Shown: piece after piece, positions 58,481-64,000 of the stretch
Numbering within the stretch: position 1 is the first letter of the stretch
Layout of the letters: the number at the start of each line of letters is the position of its first letter
NCBI GenBank assembly: GCA_026929865.2
Contig: CM049404.1
Location: 6,777,001-6,841,000 of the forward strand
Source of the DNA: Hyperoplus lanceolatus
Lineage: Eukaryota > Chordata > Actinopteri > Uranoscopiformes > Ammodytidae
Reading direction: 5' to 3'
DNA: 64,000 bases
Program-made: the position numbers and the translations under genes
The notes under the pieces: model-generated
The model's database searches: none
Told to the model about the DNA's origin: nothing
What the model saw: the letters and a program-made list of their open reading frames with translations, nothing else

Positions 58481-59969
58481 CAGTGGCGTGCACAGACATT
58501 TTGGGGGGCAGGTGCTCATTGCAAAAAAAAGGGCACAATATATTCTATCGATGAATGACCAAATCATTTTAAGGGTACTTGTACAAAATCCCCCCCTGGC
58601 CTAATGATTTTTAATACCCGGCCACACATAGAGTGTTTCACAAAGGAATTTGGGAGACTGTGTTTGGGACCCTGGACCTTCTAAGGGTGTCCGGGGGAAT
58701 GTTCCCCAGGAAGATAAATTTGAACCTTTTAAAGTAAAATTCATCAATCAGGTGCACTTTGAGAAGAAAGCTAAGGCTAAATCACCTGTGTCAATGTGGG
58801 CTATTTAGTACTATATTCTGGAATAATTTGGAGACACAGAATTACCAAAAAGCAGAAAGAAAAAATGTACATGTTTGAAAAAAAAACAGTCAGTTTCGGA
58901 TTTTTTTAAATAATCCCTTATCCCGAATTCTCTCTTTCAAGTCTTCGTTAGGCCCCTGATCTCCGTACTAATAATATCCTATTAAGGTAAATACAAGATT
59001 ACTGCAAGTCTTGTAACATAGAAATATCTTATGGTCGGGACAAAATAATATAATTAACTTATTTGCGTAGTTAAAATAAAATGTGTGGACAGCTTTTAAG
59101 ATATTTCAATAACATTTGAGAAACAGTTCAACATTAAAATCTGAGCTTTAAAATGCCCTGAACAGTTAACATGACTCTGGTCTTGACTCTGACCCTTCAT
59201 ATTCATCTTCCTCCTTGCTGCTGGTGGATGCTTTCATCCAGGAGAGCAGAGAGCTTGGTTACATTACAACCAGGCACAAGGCTACAATGGGAATTGCCTG
59301 TTTGTCATTTAGCAAATAAATTACTGCATGTGTTAATTATATAGCCTAAAGTTAACCTAAACAACACTAAATATTCAGCATACTGATAGATTCACATGCT
59401 GCACCAATGACAAACTCCGCCGACATTAGTTGTGTTCATCACGTCATATCTATTTTTTATTTTTTTTGGCCTGCTTGTTAAGCAGGACAGTCGGCTAATT
59501 TATGCTCAGCTGTGTGGCGCTGCATGATATAGGCTACTTTATAACAGAGACAAATAAATGCTAGTTATAGCTTGGCAACTGAGGCTTAGGGGGCAAACAA
59601 TACACTCTTGACTCCAGTCAATGTATGTGTTACCGCGCTGATGGAGCAGGGCAGGCGCAAGAGTAGGTGTGTGTGTGCAGCAGCTGCGGCAACGCGCCTC
59701 CGTTTGTGTCCACTCTGCGCGTTCACGTTGACAAAGGAAGTGTGTGCGGAGGAGGAGGAGGGGGGGGGGCATATTTATTGGGGCATTATTGTCAAACGTG
59801 TTTAATCGTTGAGCATTTATAGATGATAATGTCGGAATGGGCCACATACACTGTAAAAAAAAAACTTTCAGATTTTTATTTTTTTTTTTCTCAAAAGGGC
59901 ACTTGATTGGGCCAGGGGAAAAGGGCAGGTGCTTCAGCATCACTTCAGGTCTACCTGTGCACGCCACTG
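58481..59969. mobile_element. hAT-like element (1,489 bp) between the keratin genes
   Basis: Ends CAGTGGCGTGCACAGAC and GTGCACGCCACTG; flanks ATCTCAGT (58,473-58,480) and ATCTTAGT (59,970-59,977) match at 7 of 8. GGGCAGGTGCT repeats lie near both ends. The part at 58,660-58,840 resembles the complement of 32,540-32,730 in the inner hAT, so the two are related. No intact transposase. Confidence 0.8.
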
Positions 59970-59995
59970 ATCTTAGTCCTAATTCATTAACAGGG

Positions 59996-61102
59996 TTAAA
60001 CCTCCCACAAGGAACTTTCAAATGTTTCTGAAACAGTCTAATTTTTGCTCTGATTATCATAAATGGCCCTTAACAGCAAACAAGACCAGTGAAAAGAAGG
60101 CTTTTTTATATAGTTATTATCAATGCCTTTGCTCTGGTCTGAATCCCCGCCAACTCAGACCAAACCATTTACGACAAGCAGACTGGAACATCCTGTGTTT
60201 CCTGAACAGTACTAAATCAAAGAATAATTTGCTTTACCATCGTGATATAACCATTATTAATCTGTCATAGTCACATATAAATACTGTGTTCCAGTTTAAC
60301 TGGGAAGTGGGAGTTTTCGAGTTTCCAGTCGGAAATTTAAACTGGAAACGCCTCTTGAGGTCAGAATTCCTAGTTTGAAACTCGGAGAAACCTGTCCAAC
60401 CCCTAATTCAATATTGAAAATGGCTGCTCAGGGCATGGACAGCAGTGAACACTTTGATAAAATACAATTTTATCTTATGATGTATTATATCTGTCACATT
60501 TAATCAGCTGTACACATGGTACTGCTCATTTCCTATCTGTAGATATGTTGCTAAGATATTTGTATGTACAATTTAAACATAGAGCGGTGTTTTCAATTGG
60601 TATTGCTAACTATGGCTAACCCGAGGTGATTCTTAAAGGCGAACGTTCATGGTATCATGTGATGTCCTGCTAGTACTACTGGAACGCGGTCAACTGATGC
60701 TGGTGCTTTCCAGACAGCTTGGAAGGTGTAATTTTTCTGACCTCCTGCAACAAAAATACGGCTGGAACGCAACTTAAAGTTGTAATTCCTACTTGCGAAC
60801 TCGCATCAATTCCATCTACACTGCCCTCACTGAAAATCAGATTTCTGTCGTCACATGTAGGGTTTAACGTCCTACAGCTTAAGCTTTGAGGTTGGAAATC
60901 GGAAATCACTACTGGACGATTTACCACATCCGACTTTTCTGGAATGCAGCATGAGATGTGACGTCACTCCGAGTTCCGACCTACGACTTCCAATGAGAAT
61001 GGAACACAGCAAAATACATGACCTCATCAAACAAAAACACTAATGCTTTTGTCCAAAGGGGGCGCTAGAATCCACAAAAACTGAAAGTTCCCCAAAGCTA
61101 AT
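59996..61102. mobile_element. TTAA-family element, third copy with insertion
   Basis: Read on the minus strand it matches the 4.5-kb and 62-kb elements (AACTTTCAGTTTTTGTGGAT, then TTTGGACAAAAGC, and TTTCTGAAAC near the other end). The left TTAA (59,996-59,999) is intact; the right one is mutated. A further element (about 60,285-61,010) is inserted. Confidence 0.55.
60285..61010. mobile_element. Inverted-repeat element nested in the third TTAA copy
   Basis: CTGTGTTCCAGTTTAACTGG at the left and ATGAGAATGGAACACAG at the right are inverted ends; GAGTTTCCAGTCGG and CCGACTTTTC-type motifs recur inside. Outside it the sequence on both sides aligns with the 4.5-kb copy. Target duplication unclear. 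Confidence 0.55.
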
Positions 61103-61337
61103 TGCTAAGCTAAGCGTGTTTATTATTTAAATAATTCATGCATTTCTATAAGCAAGCAGTATATACTCCTCTGTCAATTTATTCTCTCATTATAGGTCCT
61201 TTTGCTTGATTTATTTATTCATTCATTTTATTCCTCCATTGTCATGGCATAATAATACAATCTGGAATATCTGACACGATCATTTTATAGATTCAAACCA
61301 AACAATGCTCACACCAAGATACATTTCTTGAATAGAC

Positions 61338-61624
61338 TTTATTTAAATGTCTGAACAACACAGGGCAACAGGCAGACTTAACTGGACAGAAAGAAAACAC
61401 AAAGATGATGAACTATAAAAATTGGTTTGCGTTTAATTAAACTGTTTTAATACTTTGAATATTCATTGTCTTTAGTATATTAATTTTTTCCAACATATCT
61501 CACAATTTTCCAATTCCGATCTTCTTTATAAAAAAAACATCTGCAGGTCGACAGACAAACACATAAATAAATCATGATGAAATAAATAAAAGATGATTTT
61601 GTTTTCCTCTTGTCCAGTTTTATT
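61338..61624 (-). promoter_or_regulatory. Candidate poly(A) signals of the krt18 gene
   Basis: AATAAA on the minus strand at 61343-61338 and at about 61624-61619. Either could end the 3' UTR. Confidence 0.4.
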
Positions 61625-61824
61625 TTATCAGCCTGTGGAAGAGCTGTAATACCCAGGAAGTCAATCTATTCGCAGCGTTGGCTGAGACGCTTAAACGTTA
61701 GTGCTGTGTCACCAAAGAAGAACATGGAACCCATTTGAGATTGAGTTAAAATTAATGGCCAATCGTATGTTAGTGTTATAATGCTGTGCTTTGTTGGGAA
61801 GGATCAGCCGGTTGCTTCTGGCAT

Positions 61825-63174
61825 TCAAACATTCTTGGTTTCTGTGCTGGAGGACACCACCTTGCCATCCACCAGGGTCTGTGTGACGGTCATCACTTTG
61901 GTCTTGATTGTTTTCTTGTCTTCCAGAGCATCCTGGAGCCTGAATGGAAAAAAATCAAAAATAAATTAATTGTAAGCTAGTTTCTCCTGACAAAGCATGG
62001 TGAACTTTGCCTCTGTAGGTTCACGAATGAAATGTTTTGAAATTAAAAGTGGCTACGAGGAACTTTCTGTTTGTGTTCATTCTAGCACCCCTTTGGACAA
62101 AAGCGGTAGTGTTTTCATTACGCCAGCTGTTGTTCCTGGGTGAGCGTACACGGGCAAAGTTATTAAAAAACTATATAAAAATTGCATTATATGCAGTGAC
62201 GTTCTCGTTTGCTGTTACATGTGTATGATCATCAGAGGAAAGATTCAACCGTTTCAGAAATATTTAAAAGTTCCTCTGAGCTACCTTAATTGTAATTTTC
62301 TCTAGACAACTCTAATCACCATAGAATGAATGCTCTACTCACAGGAAGTCCTCTCCATCCAGCAGCCGTCTGTATGTCGCGATCTCGGCCTCTAGCTTCA
62401 TCTTCATGTTGAGCAGGGCCTCGTACTCCTGCGTCTGCTGGCCAATGTTGTTACGCAGCTGTGTGAGCTCCGCCTCCAGACCCAGAAGGATTGTGTTAAG
62501 AGACTCGATCTCCATGTTGTAGCGCATATCTGTGTCCCTCAGTGTGCCCTCCAGAGAGCCTTTCTGTGAGCAAAGAGAAAGAGAAGATCTAGGGTTAAAC
62601 AGTAAGCCCAGGCCGTGATTACAGCTCCATAGAGACGGGGTTGCCTGTGTCAACAAAGTAAACGTGAGAGACTTGAAGTGAGAGTGCTGAGTTAAGCATT
62701 TGCAGGGAGTAAAGATAAGTGTTTGTTGGGCAAAATGAAGTGTGTCTGCTGACTGTGTGCTTTCTTCTCACCAAGCTCCTCTGTGACTCTAGTTCGATCT
62801 CCAGGGTCTGCAGTTGTCTTCGCAGGTCATTCACCTCTGTCTGGGCGCCCTTCAGGGCCTCTGTGTTCATGTTGACCTGCGTCTGCACTTCTGTGATCTG
62901 AAATAGGGATTGACAGTAAACAATAAGTAAAAGATTATTCAAGGAACTTTTGTGTGTGAAAGGAACGTCCATGTTTCCAAAAGATAGTTTCTTGTTATCA
63001 ACTGTTTACCTGGGATTCATGCCATGTCTTGAGTTCATCCTGGTTCTGCTGTGCCATCTTCTCGTACTTGGCCCTTAATTCTGCCATGAGCGCAGCCAGG
63101 TCAGGCCCTTTATGAGAGTCAACATCCACGTGGACACCCGACTGGGAAATCTGGCTACGAAGCTCCATAACATC
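61825..63174 (-). CDS. krt18: Type I keratin krt18, partial (exons 4-7; 5' end beyond window)
   Basis: Exons 63174-63010 (165 nt), 62897-62772 (126), 62563-62343 (221) and 61939-61825 (115, stop TGA) code the last 208 residues. They hold [48 protein letters not shown], the helix end [14 protein letters not shown], and a tail with [18 protein letters not shown]. Exon sizes and phases equal those of the neighbour, so the two are tandem duplicates in the same orientation. This copy keeps canonical [10 protein letters not shown] and looks closer to fish krt18. Exon 3 is not present between 63,175 and 64,000, so intron 3 is longer than 820 nt. Confidence 0.92.
62041..62289. mobile_element. TTAA-family MITE, short copy, in krt18 intron 6
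   Basis: TTAA at both ends with inverted AGTGGCTACGAGGAACTTT and AAAAGTTCCTCTGAGCTACC. It equals the outer part of the 4.5-kb element without the inner insertion. Confidence 0.7.
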
Positions 63175-64000
63175 CTAAAATAATAAGAATGGATGGAGAA
63201 ATGAATAAACAGAATCACAATCTTTTATTTTAAAAGGTCCATGTGAAATATTTCAATGATTTCAACCATATAGAGCAAAGGTAAGATGTTACTGGTTCTA
63301 CTTCTAAAGACTTGATTGTATTGAGCTGTGTGACCAAGCATTGACTCCTTGTCTCTTTCTTCTCGCAAACACCCAAGTCCTTCAGCAAACACACGGTTCT
63401 GTTTTGACTCGTCCACTTCAATTATAGTCATTTAAATTCTTTGGTGTTTTTACCAAATATGAATGTAAACCATTTTTTACGATAAGACTTCCCACATAAT
63501 TCACATTCAGATATTTCATTTTCTCAAGCTTGAATTTAAGAACGCACGGCTGCAGTCGTGGCATAGTGTGATGTGTGTAGCTTAACCATACGTGGTGATG
63601 ATGTTGAAAGGGCGTTATTGTGACCTAATGGTAAGCACATATTTATACAGGTCTTGTGAAGGTAAACATGTTCGCTAAAATAATACCCGCAGGTCTTTTA
63701 AAGGTGTCCTTTGTTTGGAATTCATTACACTTTGTTGAAAGGAGCACTTAAGTCAACACTGCAAACACAATCTTTGACCAAACTTTGCCTTTCATCAACT
63801 AAATTCCCTTGAGATCCCTTTTTTTTCTAAAACATCTAATTGCAACAAGTGATTGGGCCCTACATCAACAAACAATATCCTACTATTGTTATAACCGTTG
63901 TGGTTATTACAGATGAGAGAATTCTGCGTTTTTGCAAATTAGAGTTAAGCATTTTATCCTATTAATATATGCCTCAAGATGATTTTTCCCACTTCAAACT
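63175..64000 (-). other. krt18: Part of krt18 intron 3
   Basis: Sequence upstream of exon 4 on the minus strand. I looked for the 157-nt exon 3 (RQ.VE.D...L...LDDTN block) and did not find it. Confidence 0.6.

Noticed and set aside
59539-60060. 173-codon minus-strand open frame
   Set aside because: It crosses the boundary of the hAT-like element at 59,969 and enters the TTAA element; composition is low-complexity and no domain is visible.

Overview
The window reads as nuclear DNA of a ray-finned fish. It is intron-rich and full of dinucleotide microsatellites, Tc1-like, hAT-like and TTAA-flanked DNA elements, and tRNA-derived SINEs. It carries two gene types typical of teleosts: a FISNA-NACHT-LRR-B30.2 NLR receptor and type I keratins of the krt18 kind. 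No bacterial, viral or organellar gene set is visible. All protein-coding genes I can support lie on the minus strand.

Layout. 1-9,900: no gene; (CA)n arrays, several TTAA-flanked non-autonomous elements (2.0, 4.5-5.7, 7.5 kb), a tRNA-SINE (6.9 kb) and a hAT-like MITE (9.0 kb) in or near the 3' UTR of the next gene. 9,911-17,704 (minus): an apparently intact NLR gene. I resolved ten coding exons (PYD; FISNA-NACHT; six LRR exons; a 47-nt linker exon; B30.2/PRY-SPRY) whose splice sites and phases all agree and give 1,264 aa, plus a probable non-coding 5' exon near 17.9 kb. 18.5-36.4 kb: a transposon graveyard with nested insertions: a CAG-flanked element inside an older repeat, a palindromic Tc1 chimera, a degenerate copy of the NLR 3' end (26.75-27.26 kb), a LINE 3' fragment, a hAT inside a hAT with perfect 8-bp target duplications, and a three-level nest at 34.4-36.4 kb. 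36.4-52.9 kb: no gene; microsatellites, TTAA MITEs, a SINE with a perfect 15-bp target duplication, and a decayed transposase.

53,028-57,352 (minus): a complete seven-exon type I keratin (krt18-like, 429 aa) with a TATA box. 58.5-61.1 kb: a hAT-like element and a TTAA element containing another insertion. 61,825-63,174 (minus): exons 4-7 of a second, tandem krt18 paralogue whose 5' exons lie past the right edge.

The keratins would act as epithelial intermediate-filament subunits and the NLR as a cytosolic innate immune sensor; nothing suggests that they work together. The most notable points are the fully phased NLR model with a non-canonical NACHT sensor-1 site and unusual C-terminus, its broken paralogous 3' end nearby, the palindromic Tc1 chimera, and several nested insertions whose empty sites can be read from paralogous copies within the window. 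I did not find a previously undescribed functional system.
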